Below, in pieces: positions 7,990 through 18,611 of a stretch of 58,091 nt of DNA (its first letter is position 1; each line of letters opens with the position of its first letter). A program made the position numbers and the translations under genes. Where the stretch lies: contig CAMKEH010000007.1 in the NCBI GenBank assembly GCA_946411515.1, forward strand, positions 1 to 58,091. The letters are read 5' to 3'. A model generated the notes under the pieces. That model worked only from the letters and a program-made list of their open reading frames with translations, was not told where the DNA came from and did not search any database. The DNA is from an uncultured Clostridium sp. (GTDB lineage Bacteria > Bacillota > Clostridia > TANB77 > CAG-508).

Positions 7990-10960
7990 ATGCAAAATAA
8001 TCCAGAATATAAGAATTTTAAAAACATAGTTAATATATTTTATAATGAAGAAATAGAAGGTATTGAAGAGATAGATGAGAAAATAAAAGGATCAGGAAGA
8101 GTAAAAATCGAACCTAAAATATTTTATGATAAATTTTCAGGAGATATGAAAGTAGAATTTAAGATTGGTGATACTAAAATGTATAAAATAAAAAATTTAT
8201 CACAATTCTATTCTTTGATGATGAAAAAAGAGCTTTACCGATATGGAGAAAAACTTAAATTTACACATGTAAAAGAAGCTTTTACAGAAGAAAGTCAAGA
8301 CATATTAGAATTTATTATGAAATATTCAGAAATAATAAAATTTGCTAATTCCAATTCAAATAGTAATTATAAATATTATGGAAAAGCACTAAGCGAAACA
8401 AATATAATTGTAGGAAATAGTGCTATGGATGATTTGTTTGAAGTTTTAAAAGGAAAGAAAGTTGCATTTCAAAAAGATTATAACATAGGAGAAATAGAAT
8501 TTACAGAAGAACAACCAAATGTACAATTTAAACTAAATAAAGTAGATGAAGAAAACTATGTAATAGTACCAAATATAGAAATATATAAGGTAAGTATTAT
8601 ACAAGGTAAAAAAAATAAATATTTATTAGATGAAAGTAAAATATATAGATGCAACAAACAATTTGAAAAAGCACAGTTAAAATTATTAGAACTATTTAGA
8701 CAAAACTATATTACAGAATTAAAATTAGAAAAAAATGATTTACCACAGTTATTTTCGATTATTATGCCAAGAGTTAATAATGCTATACAAATAAATGATA
8801 TACCGGAAAAAGACATAGAGATATATAAACCTAAAAAATTACTAGTAAAAGTATTTTTAGATTTTGATGAAAATGATTATTTAGTTGCAGATGTAAAATT
8901 TATATATGAAAACAATGAATTTAATCCATTATTGGATAAGAAACAAAAAATTAGTTTTCCGAGAAATCTTATAGGAGAAACTAAAGCTTTAAATGTATTT
9001 AGAAGAACTGGGTTTATGCTAGACACTAAAAATTTAAGATTTATTTTACCAGATAATGATAAAATATATGATTTTTTGAGTGATGATATAAATTATTATA
9101 TGAGCCATTTTGAAGTTTTAGTAACTGATAATTTTAAAAAGAAACAAATAAAAGAACCTAAAGTCGAAAGTATAGGAATAAAAATTGAAAATAATTTATT
9201 ATCAATAGATTTGGAAAATTTAGAAATAGACATAAAAGAATTGGAAGATGTAGTAACCAGATATTCTTTAAAGAAAAAATATTATAGATTAAAAGATGGA
9301 AGTTTTATTAATTTAACTAATAATAAAGAAGTCGATTTTTTAGAAAAATTAATAACTGGTATGGATATAAATTATAAACAATTAGAAAAAGGAGAAGTTA
9401 AACTTCCAATTTATAGAAGCTTATATTTAAATCAATTATTAAAGGATATAAAAAGTACACAAATAATAAAAAATGGAGAATATAGAGAAGTAGTAAATAG
9501 TTTAGACAAAGATAAGTTAGAAGAAGATATGCAAGTTCCAGAAAACTTAAAAACAGTTTTAAGATATTATCAAAAGACTGGATTTAAATGGCTAAAAACC
9601 TTAGATAATTATAAATTTGGTGGGATTTTAGCAGATGATATGGGACTTCGGAAAAACAATACAAATATTATCTGTAATATTAGATTATATTAAAAATTCA
9701 AATAATAGAAAAGCAAGTTTAGTAGTGTGTCCCAGCTCTTTATCACTTAATTGGCAAAATGAAGCAAATAAGTTTGCAAATGATTTAAAAACTTTAGTTA
9801 TAAAAGGAACTTTAACTGAAAGAAAAAGGCAAATAGAAGAAATTGATAATTATGATTTAGTAATTACTTCATATGATTTATTAAAAAGAGATATTGAATT
9901 ATATGAACAAAAAGATTACGAATTTAAATATGTAATTGCAGATGAAGCTCAATATTTAAAAAATAGTAATACACAGAATGCAAAATCAATAAAGAAAATA
10001 AAAGCAGAAACAAGATATGCATTAACAGGAACACCAATAGAAAATTCTTTGGCAGAATTATGGTCAATATTTGATTTCATTATGCCTGGATATTTATTTA
10101 CATATAGAAAATTTAAAAACACTTATGAAACACCAATAGTAAAAGGTGAAGATGAAGATGCAATGAAAAAATTAAAAATGCTTATAGAACCGTTTGTACT
10201 AAGAAGAAATAAAAAAGAAGTATTACAAGAGTTGCCTGATAAAACTGTAACAGTTCTAAATAATGAAATGTTTGAAGAACAACAGAATTTGTATATAAAT
10301 TATTTAGCTAGAGTAAAACAAGAAATTGCAGAGAAAGTAAAACTAAATGGTTATGAGAGTTCTAAGATGCAAATTTTAGCAGCATTAACAAGATTAAGAC
10401 AAATATGCTGTCATCCAAGTTTATTTATAAATAATTATGATGCAGGAAGTAGTAAATTAGAACAATGCATGGAAATTATAAAAGAAGCAACAAAAAGTGG
10501 CCATAAGATTTTATTATTCTCAGGATATACCTCAATGTTTGAAATAATAGAAAAAGAGTTAAATAAGGAACAGATAAAATATTTTAAATTAACAGGAAGC
10601 ACTAAAGTTGATGAGAGAATAAAAATGGTAGATGAGTTTAATAAAAATCCTGAAATTAAACTATTTTTAATTTCTTTAAAAGCAGGAGGGACAGGATTAA
10701 ATTTAACAGGAGCAGATATGGTAATTCATTATGACCCTTGGTGGAATTTGTCTACTGAGAATCAAGCAACAGATAGGGCATATAGAATAGGACAAAAGAA
10801 TAATGTTCAAGTATATAAATTAATAACTAAAAATTCTATAGAAGAAAAAATATATGAATTGCAAGAAAAGAAATCGAAATTAGCAGAAAATATGTTAAAT
10901 ACAAATACTGTATTTGTTAATAAATTAACTAAAGAAGATATATTAAAATTATTTGAGTGA
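7990..10960 (+). CDS. SNF2-family DNA/RNA-dependent ATPase, read through a +1 CGG shift
   Basis: A swi2/snf2 helicase of about 989 residues if the frame changes by +1 at 9649. The first 550 residues resemble the bacterial SNF2-associated region. The ATPase begins at the break: skipping C9649 turns DDMGL-CGG into DDMGLGKTIQ, the Walker A motif. Downstream are DEAQ (ADEAQYLKN), SGYTSMF, GGTGLNL and QATDRAYRIGQ motifs in the second frame. Without the shift the product stops at 9693 with no ATPase. ATG 7990 is preferred over ATG 7969 because GAGGAGG precedes it. The role is probably chromosome or RNA polymerase remodelling; no partner is visible. Confidence 0.88.
9649..9652 (+). other. Recoding site 1: CGGA, SNF2 Walker A
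   Basis: CTT-C-GGA-AAA: the zero-frame CGG at 9649-9651 is followed by a stop at 9691-9693. Skipping C9649 restores GLGKT. Confidence 0.85.
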
Positions 10961-11088
10961 TATATGTAAAACATTTACTTTATAGTAAGCGTTTTGAAAA
11001 TTTTAGAAAAAACTTGAAAAAAGAATAAAATTATGTTAACATATAAAAGCGGAGTAAATTTGTAATTTTTATATAGAGGATTAAAAAG

Positions 11089-12297
11089 ATGAATGAAAAA
11101 ATCAATGAAAATAGAGTAAAAATATCTCGTGTTTATGCTTTAAAAGATGGATCAACAATGAAAAAAGAGGTAATAGAAAAAAAGAAAAAAAGATTTAAAA
11201 GATTATATGTTGATACTTTTAAACATGAACAAGATGTTAGAAAATGGATAGAATCTGGAACAAGAAAAAAAGGTGATATAAGACGAAGCTTAAAAAGATT
11301 AGAAAATAAATATCAAGAATTATTAGATTTAAATGACGAATTTAATCAAAAAGGAATTTTTCAAATTAAACAATTAGAAGATGTTAACAAAAATGTAAGT
11401 AATAGTGTAATACAATTAAATAATAAAATAAAAGAATTATATAATTTAGCTGGCATAGAAAAAGAACAAATCAACAAAAATAATGTAAAAAATATGAATA
11501 GTGAAGAAATTGATTTGGTAACAGACATACCAGGTAACCTAGAGATGCTTGGACTCGTAAAAGAAAATAAAAATACTATGAATAAAAAAGAAAAAACTAA
11601 GTATTTTGATTTTAGAAAACTAGGTAAGCGAGTTGCTACATTTACAATGGCAATGATAATGACAATATTTGCTGGTGTAAAAGCTAATGATTCTAAAGGA
11701 CATGTTTATGAAAAAGAAACAAATTCATATACAGATACAAATGGAGAAAATGAAAACACAAAGGAAAAGTTTAAAGAAACATTATATGTGGAAGTTGCAG
11801 AAACAATAAAACAAGAAGCTGAAACTATTAATCAAGAAGAAGAAGTTAAACCTACAGAACAATTAGAACAAAAACAAACAAAAATAGAAACTACAAAAAT
11901 AAATGTTAGTACAAATGAAAAAGATAAAAAATCAACAGTAGAAGAAAGTGAGTACTATTTGGTAAAATCAGGAAGTAAGTATACAGAATCTTCAGATGGA
12001 AGCGGAAATATAGGATATTTTCCAAAAGATATAGAAGCGAAAGTATATAATCGAGCTTTAGTAAAAACAGATAAAGACGGAAATAAAAGAATTTTAGAAG
12101 CAACTAAAATAGGACAAACATGGAGAGAATATGCAGAAGAAAAGGGGTTAAAATACGATGAATTTAAAGCATATATTGATAATAATGAAAATATACAAGA
12201 ATGTATATCATTACAAAGTGTAGATGGAAGTAAACTTTATGGATGGATAGAAGTTAATGATGATGCATTAGAAAAAATAGAAGAAATGGAAAGATAA
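11089..12297 (+). CDS. Unknown protein with coiled coil, one membrane segment and charged extracellular region
   Basis: 402 residues, not recognised. Residues 1-150 are basic and helical (coiled-coil like). A hydrophobic segment at about 183-200 (VATFTMAMIMTIFAGV) looks like a signal anchor. It is followed by a Glu/Thr/Lys-rich low-complexity stretch and a C-terminal folded part (YYLVKSGSKYTESSDGSGNIGYF to the end). The topology would place the C-terminus outside. It ends 1 bp before the trmFO start, so the two are probably translationally coupled, although a functional link is unlikely. Confidence 0.7.
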   Translation: MNEKINENRVKISRVYALKDGSTMKKEVIEKKKKRFKRLYVDTFKHEQDVRKWIESGTRKKGDIRRSLKRLENKYQELLDLNDEFNQKGIFQIKQLEDVNKNVSNSVIQLNNKIKELYNLAGIEKEQINKNNVKNMNSEEIDLVTDIPGNLEMLGLVKENKNTMNKKEKTKYFDFRKLGKRVATFTMAMIMTIFAGVKANDSKGHVYEKETNSYTDTNGENENTKEKFKETLYVEVAETIKQEAETINQEEEVKPTEQLEQKQTKIETTKINVSTNEKDKKSTVEESEYYLVKSGSKYTESSDGSGNIGYFPKDIEAKVYNRALVKTDKDGNKRILEATKIGQTWREYAEEKGLKYDEFKAYIDNNENIQECISLQSVDGSKLYGWIEVNDDALEKIEEMER

Positions 12298-12298
12298 A

Positions 12299-13669
12299 AT
12301 GGTAGATTATATTACAGTTATTGGTGGAGGTCTAGCTGGCACTGAGGCCGCATATCAAATAGCAAAAAAAGGGATAAAAGTAAAATTATATGAGATGAAG
12401 CCTGTGAAATTTTCAGAGGCTCATTTTAGTAAGAATTTAGCAGAAATAGTATGTAGTAATTCATTTAAATCAAATTTATTAACAAATGCATGTGGACTGC
12501 TTAAAGAAGAATTAAGAAGATTAGATTCTTTATTGATAAATATTGCAGATAAAACTAGTGTTCCAGCAGGACAAGCTTTGGCGGTAGATAGAGAAGAGTT
12601 TTCTAAGGCAGTAACAAAAAAATTAGAAGAAAATAAATTAATTAAAATAATACATGAAGAAGTAACCAATATTGAAAAAATTGCTAAAGAAGGAATAGTT
12701 ATAATTGCAACAGGACCTTTAACATCAAAAGACTTGTCAGAAGAAATTTTAAAAATAACAGGACAAGATAAATTATATTTTTATGATGCTGCAGCTCCAA
12801 TTGTAACTAAAGAAAGCATAGATTTTGATATAGCATTTTATGGAGATAGATATTCTCAAGAAAAGAAAAAAGAAGAAAGTATAGAAGAGTGGAAACAACG
12901 ATTATCAAAACAAAATAATGAAGGGCAAAGTTATATTAATCTACCAATGAACAAAGAAGAGTATGAAAAATTTTGGAGAGAACTTGTAGAAGCGGAAGTA
13001 GTAACTTTACATGAATTCGAAAAAAGAGAAATATTTGAAGGTTGTATGCCAATTGAGATAATGGCAAAAAGAGGAATAGACACATTAAGATTTGGACCAT
13101 TAAAACCAGTAGGATTTGATGATCCAAGAACAGGTAAAAGACCATATGCTTTAGTACAACTAAGACAAGATGATAGTAAGGCAAGTTTATATAACTTAGT
13201 AGGATTTCAAACTAATTTAAAATTTGGTGAGCAAAAAAGAGTGTTTAGTCTGATACCAGGACTTCAAAATGCTGAATTTGTAAAATATGGAGTAATGCAT
13301 AGAAATACTTATATAAATTCAAGTGAACTTTTAGATGAAACTTATAATTTAATATCTAATAAGAATATATATTTTGCAGGTCAAATAACAGGAGTAGAAG
13401 GATATGTAGAATCTATTAGCTCTGGGATGGTAGCTGCATTTAATGCAATTAACAAATTTAAAGGGAATAACGACACTAAAATAGTATTTTCTGAAAATAC
13501 AGTTATTGGAGCATTAGCAAAATACATTTCAACTCCAAATGAAAAATTCCAACCTATGAATGCTAATTTTGGAATATTGCCTGAGTTAGAAGGAAAAAGA
13601 ATAAAAGACAAAAAGGAAAGATATCAAAAACTATCAGAAAGAAGCTTAAAAGAATTTAACAATATGTAA
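12299..13669 (+). CDS. trmFO: Folate-dependent tRNA (uracil-54-C5)-methyltransferase TrmFO
   Basis: A flavoprotein making ribothymidine at position 54 in the T-loop of tRNAs, with methylene-tetrahydrofolate as carbon donor and FADH2 as reductant. The Rossmann motif VIGGGLAGTEAA is at residues 7-18. The family blocks VCSNSFKSN, PAGQALAVDRE and FAGQITGVEGYVES are intact. It has 456 residues, slightly longer than average. ATG 12299 starts 2 bp after the previous stop. Confidence 0.95.
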   Translation: MVDYITVIGGGLAGTEAAYQIAKKGIKVKLYEMKPVKFSEAHFSKNLAEIVCSNSFKSNLLTNACGLLKEELRRLDSLLINIADKTSVPAGQALAVDREEFSKAVTKKLEENKLIKIIHEEVTNIEKIAKEGIVIIATGPLTSKDLSEEILKITGQDKLYFYDAAAPIVTKESIDFDIAFYGDRYSQEKKKEESIEEWKQRLSKQNNEGQSYINLPMNKEEYEKFWRELVEAEVVTLHEFEKREIFEGCMPIEIMAKRGIDTLRFGPLKPVGFDDPRTGKRPYALVQLRQDDSKASLYNLVGFQTNLKFGEQKRVFSLIPGLQNAEFVKYGVMHRNTYINSSELLDETYNLISNKNIYFAGQITGVEGYVESISSGMVAAFNAINKFKGNNDTKIVFSENTVIGALAKYISTPNEKFQPMNANFGILPELEGKRIKDKKERYQKLSERSLKEFNNM

Positions 13670-13809
13670 AGTTTATATTACAAATATTGCCAAAATATTA
13701 CATTTTTGTTAAATTAAGCTTATATCTATATAAAATGATTGATTTTTTGCCTGAAAAATGCTATAATTATAAAAGAGAGTATTTGTACATAATACAAGGA
13801 GGTATTTTT

Positions 13810-15081
13810 ATGAAAAATTGGGAAGAAGTATATAATGATTTTGATGAAAAAAGATATGAGGAATTAAAACAAAAAATAGACGATAAAAAATATACACAAG
13901 AGGAAATGAAGGAATTTAAAAAAATAAATAAAATTCATGACAATTTACCTAAAGTAAAAAATCTTATGAACTATAAGAAAAAATTGCAAGATAAATTAAA
14001 GGAATTAAAGGATTTAAAAGCATCATATGAAAGTAGAGAAAAATATGAAAAACAGAAGAATAAATTAGAAGAAGAAATGAAAAAATACTCAGAAAGACAA
14101 GAAGAAATTGCTAAAAAACAAAAAGGAATAAAAGCTAAACTAGCAGATGAAAAATTAAATGATGAGGATAGAAAGAAACTAAAAGAAGAACAAGCAAAAC
14201 TTGATACAGAATCTACAGAATTAAGACAAAAAGTAGATCTTAATAATCAATACTTTGCACAAAATGAGCAAAACATGCTAAAAGAACAGGAATCTTTTAG
14301 CAAAAAGGCTGATAAAAAGCAAGTAGATGAGCAAATTTTTGAAATTAGTTCAAAAATAAGTAAATGCAATTTTATAGCAGGAAGATTAATGGAAGGATAT
14401 GATTTAGAATCTGATTTTATAAAAGAAAAACTTACAAAGCAATGGCAAGACAGAAGATTTACATCAAAAGAACCAATTTCAAAAACAAAATCAAGTGAAG
14501 AAAAAACAACTGAAGAAAAGGTTGTTGAAGAAAAAGAGGAAGAATATGAACCATTGTGGTCAAGTAGCAAATTAGAAAAAGAAAAAGAAAAAGAAGAAAA
14601 AAGTAAAACGGAATTTGAGGAAGCAAAGGAGACAGAGTTACCAGCTAAAGAAATGACATTTGAAGAAGCATTTCCAAAATTGTCAAAAATATTACCTAAA
14701 TTTATAAAAGAGTCAAGACTTGGAAAAGCAATGATAAATGCAAAACAAAAACGAGAATTAGAAGGTATTAAAAAATTAACAGAAGGAAAAGGTAAAATAC
14801 CAAAAAAAGTTAAAATAGAAGAAAAAGAATCCAAAGAAGAGGAAAAGGAAGAAAAAAATGAATTTAAAGACAACTTGAAAGTGGATTATGATGAATTAAT
14901 GGCAGTTGCTAATAAGGGAACACAAGAATATGCTAAAGAAAGATATGCGAAAATGAAAGAAGAAGCCATTAAAAATGAAGAAATAAATAAAGGATTATCT
15001 CAAAAAGAAAAATTAGAAAAAACAGCACAAGAGGTTGATATGGAGGCTTATATAAAAAGACTTGAAGATGAAGGAAGATAA
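13810..15081 (+). CDS. Unknown charged coiled-coil protein
   Basis: 423 residues dominated by Lys and Glu with long predicted coiled coils (about residues 30-200), then an acidic low-complexity linker and helical C-terminal part. No signal peptide or membrane segment. ATG 13810 is chosen because ACAAGGAGG precedes it; the frame is open further upstream but without a ribosome site. No homology recognised. It could be a structural or scaffold protein. Confidence 0.75.
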   Translation: MKNWEEVYNDFDEKRYEELKQKIDDKKYTQEEMKEFKKINKIHDNLPKVKNLMNYKKKLQDKLKELKDLKASYESREKYEKQKNKLEEEMKKYSERQEEIAKKQKGIKAKLADEKLNDEDRKKLKEEQAKLDTESTELRQKVDLNNQYFAQNEQNMLKEQESFSKKADKKQVDEQIFEISSKISKCNFIAGRLMEGYDLESDFIKEKLTKQWQDRRFTSKEPISKTKSSEEKTTEEKVVEEKEEEYEPLWSSSKLEKEKEKEEKSKTEFEEAKETELPAKEMTFEEAFPKLSKILPKFIKESRLGKAMINAKQKRELEGIKKLTEGKGKIPKKVKIEEKESKEEEKEEKNEFKDNLKVDYDELMAVANKGTQEYAKERYAKMKEEAIKNEEINKGLSQKEKLEKTAQEVDMEAYIKRLEDEGR

Positions 15082-15109
15082 AATATTAAATGAATAATTT
15101 GGATTATCG

Positions 15110-15139
15110 AAAAACTTGGAAGAAATTCCGAGTTTTTCT
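15110..15139 (+). terminator. Terminator before rpsL
   Basis: AAAAACTTGGA / TCCGAGTTTTT hairpin with T run, immediately upstream of the rpsL promoter. Confidence 0.75.
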
Positions 15140-15167
15140 TGACTTATAGTACTTTCCATGATAAAAT
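15139..15167 (+). promoter_or_regulatory. Promoter of rpsL operon
   Basis: TTGACT at 15139-15144 and TAAAAT at 15162-15167 with a 17-bp spacer. The start codon is about 75 bp downstream. Confidence 0.7.
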
Positions 15168-15244
15168 ATAATACGTTATTGTAAATTGCGTGTATTATGC
15201 AATTCCGTAACGATTAGACAGAAAAAGTGGGAGGTGAAATTTAA

Positions 15245-15658
15245 GTGCCAACAATTAATCAATTAGTAAGAAAAGGAAGAAAAACAGGAGTAACAAAATC
15301 AACAGCGCCAGCTCTTCAACATGGATGGAACTCAAAAAATAAAAAATTAACAAACAATAGAGCTCCACAAAAAAGAGGAGTATGTACAGTTGTAAAAACA
15401 GTTACACCTAAAAAGCCAAACTCAGCTTTAAGAAAAGTTGCCAGAGTTAGACTTTCAAATGGTTATGAAGTTACATCTTATATCCCAGGTATAGGACATA
15501 ACTTACAAGAACACAGTGTTGTTTTAATAAGAGGTGGTAGGGTAAAAGACCTTCCAGGTGTTAGATACCATATCATAAGAGGAACATTAGATACAGCAGG
15601 TGTTAAAGATAGAATGCAAGCGCGTTCTAAATATGGAGCTAAAAAACCTAAAAAATAA
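15245..15658 (+). CDS. rpsL: 30S ribosomal protein S12
   Basis: 137 residues with the universally conserved decoding-centre segments [20 protein letters not shown] and [13 protein letters not shown]. Starts at GTG 15245 after GGGAGGTG. First gene of the str-type cluster; rpoB/rpoC are not upstream in this window. Confidence 0.98.
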   Translation: MPTINQLVRKGRKTGVTKSTAPALQHGWNSKNKKLTNNRAPQKRGVCTVVKTVTPKKPNSALRKVARVRLSNGYEVTSYIPGIGHNLQEHSVVLIRGGRVKDLPGVRYHIIRGTLDTAGVKDRMQARSKYGAKKPKK

Positions 15659-15665
15659 GAACGGG

Positions 15666-15818
15666 TTAGTTTAGCTTAAAATAATAAAATTAGAAATAGT
15701 GCTTGTAAGCTTAACTAATTTTAAGGTACTTAAATTTAGAATAGATTATAAAGCGCTATACGGGTAGGAAAAATCCTATCAGAGTACCGAAAATACTCTT
15801 TTTAGATAGAGTATTAAT
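15666..15818 (+). promoter_or_regulatory. Structured leader between rpsL and rpsG
   Basis: Three consecutive hairpins fill the 181-bp gap: TTAGTTTAGCTTA (15666-15678) with TAAGCTTAACTAA (15706-15718); GGTACT...AGTACC enclosing GGTAGG/CCTATC (about 15724-15787); and AATACTCT/AGAGTATT (15790-15813). No promoter-like element is obvious. A cis-acting autoregulatory or processing element for rpsG is likely; the class is not recognised. Confidence 0.55.
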
Positions 15819-15839
15819 AAAATTAAGGAGGGAAGAATA

Positions 15840-16310
15840 GTGCCAAGAAAAGGATATATAGCAAAAAGAGATGTATTACCAGATCCAATATATAATAGCA
15901 AAGTTGTTACAAAGTTAGTAAACAATATAATGCTAGATGGTAAAAAATCAGTTGCTCAAAAAATAGTATATGATGCATTTGACATTATTAAAGAAAAAGA
16001 AGGAAAAAATCCTTTAGAAGTTTTTGAAGCAGCATTAGAAAATATAATGCCAGTTCTTGAAGTTAAAGCAAGAAGAGTAGGTGGAGCAACATACCAAGTT
16101 CCATTAGAAATAAGACCAGAAAGAAGACAAACTTTAGGACTAAGATGGTTAGTAACATATGCTAGAAACAGACATGAAAAAACAATGGCTGAAAAGCTAG
16201 CTGGAGAAATAATGGATGCAGTTGCTGGAAACGGTGGAGCATTTAAGAAAAAAGAAGATACACATAGAATGGCAGAAGCTAATAAAGCATTTGCGCATTA
16301 CAAATGGTAA
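15840..16310 (+). CDS. rpsG: 30S ribosomal protein S7
   Basis: 156 residues. A primary 16S rRNA binder that nucleates the 30S head. Contains the family region [20 protein letters not shown] and the C-terminal [19 protein letters not shown] start at 15840 after AAGGAGGG. In other bacteria S7 represses its own operon, which fits the structured leader just upstream. Confidence 0.98.
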   Translation: MPRKGYIAKRDVLPDPIYNSKVVTKLVNNIMLDGKKSVAQKIVYDAFDIIKEKEGKNPLEVFEAALENIMPVLEVKARRVGGATYQVPLEIRPERRQTLGLRWLVTYARNRHEKTMAEKLAGEIMDAVAGNGGAFKKKEDTHRMAEANKAFAHYKW

Positions 16311-16338
16311 AATTTGATTGAAAGGGGGAAATAAATAA

Positions 16339-18420
16339 ATGGCAGGAAGAGCATACCCATTAGAAAGAACAAGAAATATAGGAATAATGGCACATATAGA
16401 TGCCGGAAAAACAACAACAACAGAAAGAATATTATTTTATACAGGAAAAACACATAAAATAGGAGAAGTTCACGAAGGTGCTGCTACAATGGACTGGATG
16501 GAACAAGAACAAGAAAGAGGTATAACAATTACATCTGCTGCAACAACATGTTTCTGGAAAAATAACAGAATAAATATCATAGACACTCCAGGTCACGTTG
16601 ATTTTACAGTAGAAGTTCAAAGATCTCTAAGAGTTCTTGACGGTTCAGTTACAGTATTAGCTGCAAAAGGTGGAGTTCAACCACAAACAGAAACAGTTTG
16701 GAGACAAGCTGATAAATATCAAGTACCTAGAATGATATATGTAAATAAAATGGATATTGTTGGAGCAAACTTTATGCTTTGTGTTGATCAAGTAAGAAAC
16801 AGATTAAAAGCAAATGCAGTTCCAATTCAATTACCAATAGGTGCTGAAGATAATTTCCAAGGAATAGTTGATTTAATTAAAATGAGAGCATTCATCCATA
16901 AAGATGATTTAGGAAAAGAAATTGAAGAGACAGATATTCCTGAAGAAATGAAAGCAGACGCAGAAAAATTCAGAAGTGAAATGATTGAAGCTGCAGCAGA
17001 TCAAGATGAAGAATTAATGATGAAATACTTAGAGGGTGAAGAATTAACAGCTGAAGATATTAAAAAAGGTTTAAGAGCAGGAACAATAGCAAATAAAATA
17101 GTTCCAGTTACATGTGGTTCTTCATATAAAAACAGAGGTGTTCAAGAATTATTAGATGCAATAGTAGATTATATGCCAACACCATTAGATATCCCAAATA
17201 TTAAAGGAACAACATTAGATGGTGAAGAAACAGTAGCTAAAACATCAGATTCTGAACCATTTGCAGCATTAGCATTTAAAATTGCAACAGATCCATTTGT
17301 TGGAAAATTATGCTTCTTTAGAGTTTACTCAGGAACTTTAGAATCAGGTTCTACAGTATTAAACTCAAGTAAAGACAAAAAAGAAAGAATCGGAAGAATT
17401 CTTCAAATGCATTCAAATCATAGAGAAGATATTGATAAAGTATATGCTGGAGATATAGCAGCAGCTGTAGGATTAAAGGAAGTAACAACTGGAAATACTC
17501 TATGTGATCCAGATCATCCAATAATTCTAGAATCAATGGAATTCCCAGAACCAGTTATCGATATAGCTATTGAGCCAAAAGATAAAGCAGCTCAAGAAAA
17601 AATGGGAATAGCTTTAACAAAACTTGCTGAAGAAGATCCAACATTTAAAGCTTATACAAATCAAGAAACAGGTCAAACAATTATAGCTGGTATGGGTGAA
17701 TTACACCTAGATATCATAGTTGATCGTTTAAAAAGAGAATTTAAAGTTGAATGTAATGTAGGTAAACCACAAGTTGCTTACAAAGAAACAATTAGAAGCA
17801 AAGTTAAAGTTCAAGGTAAATTTATCCGTCAATCTGGTGGTAAAGGACAATACGGTGATGTATGGTTTGATATGGAACCACTAGAACCAGGAAAAGGAAT
17901 TGAATTCGAAAGCAAGATCGTTGGTGGAGCAGTTCCAAAAGAATATATTAAACCAATCGAACAAGGAATGAGAGAAGCTGCTGAAAGTGGTATCCTTGCT
18001 GGTTACCCAGTTACAGACTTTAAAGTAACATTAGTTGATGGTTCATACCACGAAGTTGACTCTTCAGAAATGGCCTTCAAAATTGCAGCATCTATGGCAT
18101 TTAAAGAAGGTATGAGACAAGCAAAATCAATCATCTTAGAGCCAATTATGAAAGTAGAAATAACAGTTCCAGAAGAATACATGGGAGATGTTATTGGAGA
18201 TGTAAACTCTAGACGTGGTAGAATGGAAGGAATGGATGGAAATGATGGAATGCAAGAAATCCACTCATATATTCCACTTTCTGAAATGTTTGGTTATGCA
18301 ACTGAACTTCGTTCTAGAACACAAGGTAGAGGAACATACTCTATGGAACCTTCTCACTATGAAGAAGTTCCAAAATCAGTTTTTGAAGCTATAGTTTCTT
18401 CAAGAAAAAAAGCTGAATAA
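16339..18420 (+). CDS. fusA: Elongation factor G
   Basis: 693-residue translocation GTPase. G1 [12 protein letters not shown] is at residues 18-29, the DTPGH motif and NKMD follow, and domains II-V are complete through [20 protein letters not shown]. Located 28 bp after rpsG with an AAAGGGGG ribosome site. Codon choice shifts toward GGT, GTT and some C-ending codons, as expected for a highly expressed gene. Confidence 0.98.
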   Translation: MAGRAYPLERTRNIGIMAHIDAGKTTTTERILFYTGKTHKIGEVHEGAATMDWMEQEQERGITITSAATTCFWKNNRINIIDTPGHVDFTVEVQRSLRVLDGSVTVLAAKGGVQPQTETVWRQADKYQVPRMIYVNKMDIVGANFMLCVDQVRNRLKANAVPIQLPIGAEDNFQGIVDLIKMRAFIHKDDLGKEIEETDIPEEMKADAEKFRSEMIEAAADQDEELMMKYLEGEELTAEDIKKGLRAGTIANKIVPVTCGSSYKNRGVQELLDAIVDYMPTPLDIPNIKGTTLDGEETVAKTSDSEPFAALAFKIATDPFVGKLCFFRVYSGTLESGSTVLNSSKDKKERIGRILQMHSNHREDIDKVYAGDIAAAVGLKEVTTGNTLCDPDHPIILESMEFPEPVIDIAIEPKDKAAQEKMGIALTKLAEEDPTFKAYTNQETGQTIIAGMGELHLDIIVDRLKREFKVECNVGKPQVAYKETIRSKVKVQGKFIRQSGGKGQYGDVWFDMEPLEPGKGIEFESKIVGGAVPKEYIKPIEQGMREAAESGILAGYPVTDFKVTLVDGSYHEVDSSEMAFKIAASMAFKEGMRQAKSIILEPIMKVEITVPEEYMGDVIGDVNSRRGRMEGMDGNDGMQEIHSYIPLSEMFGYATELRSRTQGRGTYSMEPSHYEEVPKSVFEAIVSSRKKAE

Positions 18421-18426
18421 AAATAC

Positions 18427-18455
18427 TTGCTTTTTTATAAAATATGTTATAAAAT
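18427..18455 (+). promoter_or_regulatory. Promoter of tuf
   Basis: TTGCTT at 18427-18432, 17-bp spacer, TAAAAT at 18450-18455. The plsX promoter (22908-22936) has the same hexamers and spacer. Confidence 0.6.
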
Positions 18456-18484
18456 GCAAGTACAAAAATATGTTATTAAATTTT

Positions 18485-18551
18485 AAGTTAGCTCTAGGAA
18501 CGAAGTGACGTAGAGATAACTTATACAACCGAAGTAAAACTTTGGTTGTAT
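18485..18551 (+). promoter_or_regulatory. Double-hairpin leader of tuf
   Basis: Two adjacent stems: AAGTTAGCTCTA (18485-18496) with TAGAGATAACTT (18511-18522), and ATACAACC (18523-18530) with GGTTGTAT (18544-18551), the second extended by AGT/ACT. Neither has a T run, so this is an RNA structure rather than a terminator. Confidence 0.55.
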
Positions 18552-18611
18552 ACATTAATAAAAATAAATAAAAAAGAGAGAAATCTCTGAAATTAAAGGA
18601 GGAATTTTAAA

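Noticed and set aside
14247..14873. 208-codon minus-strand open frame inside the coiled-coil gene
   Set aside because: It is antisense to a biased Lys/Glu-rich gene, gives Ser/Phe-rich low-complexity sequence and has no ribosome site: a shadow frame.
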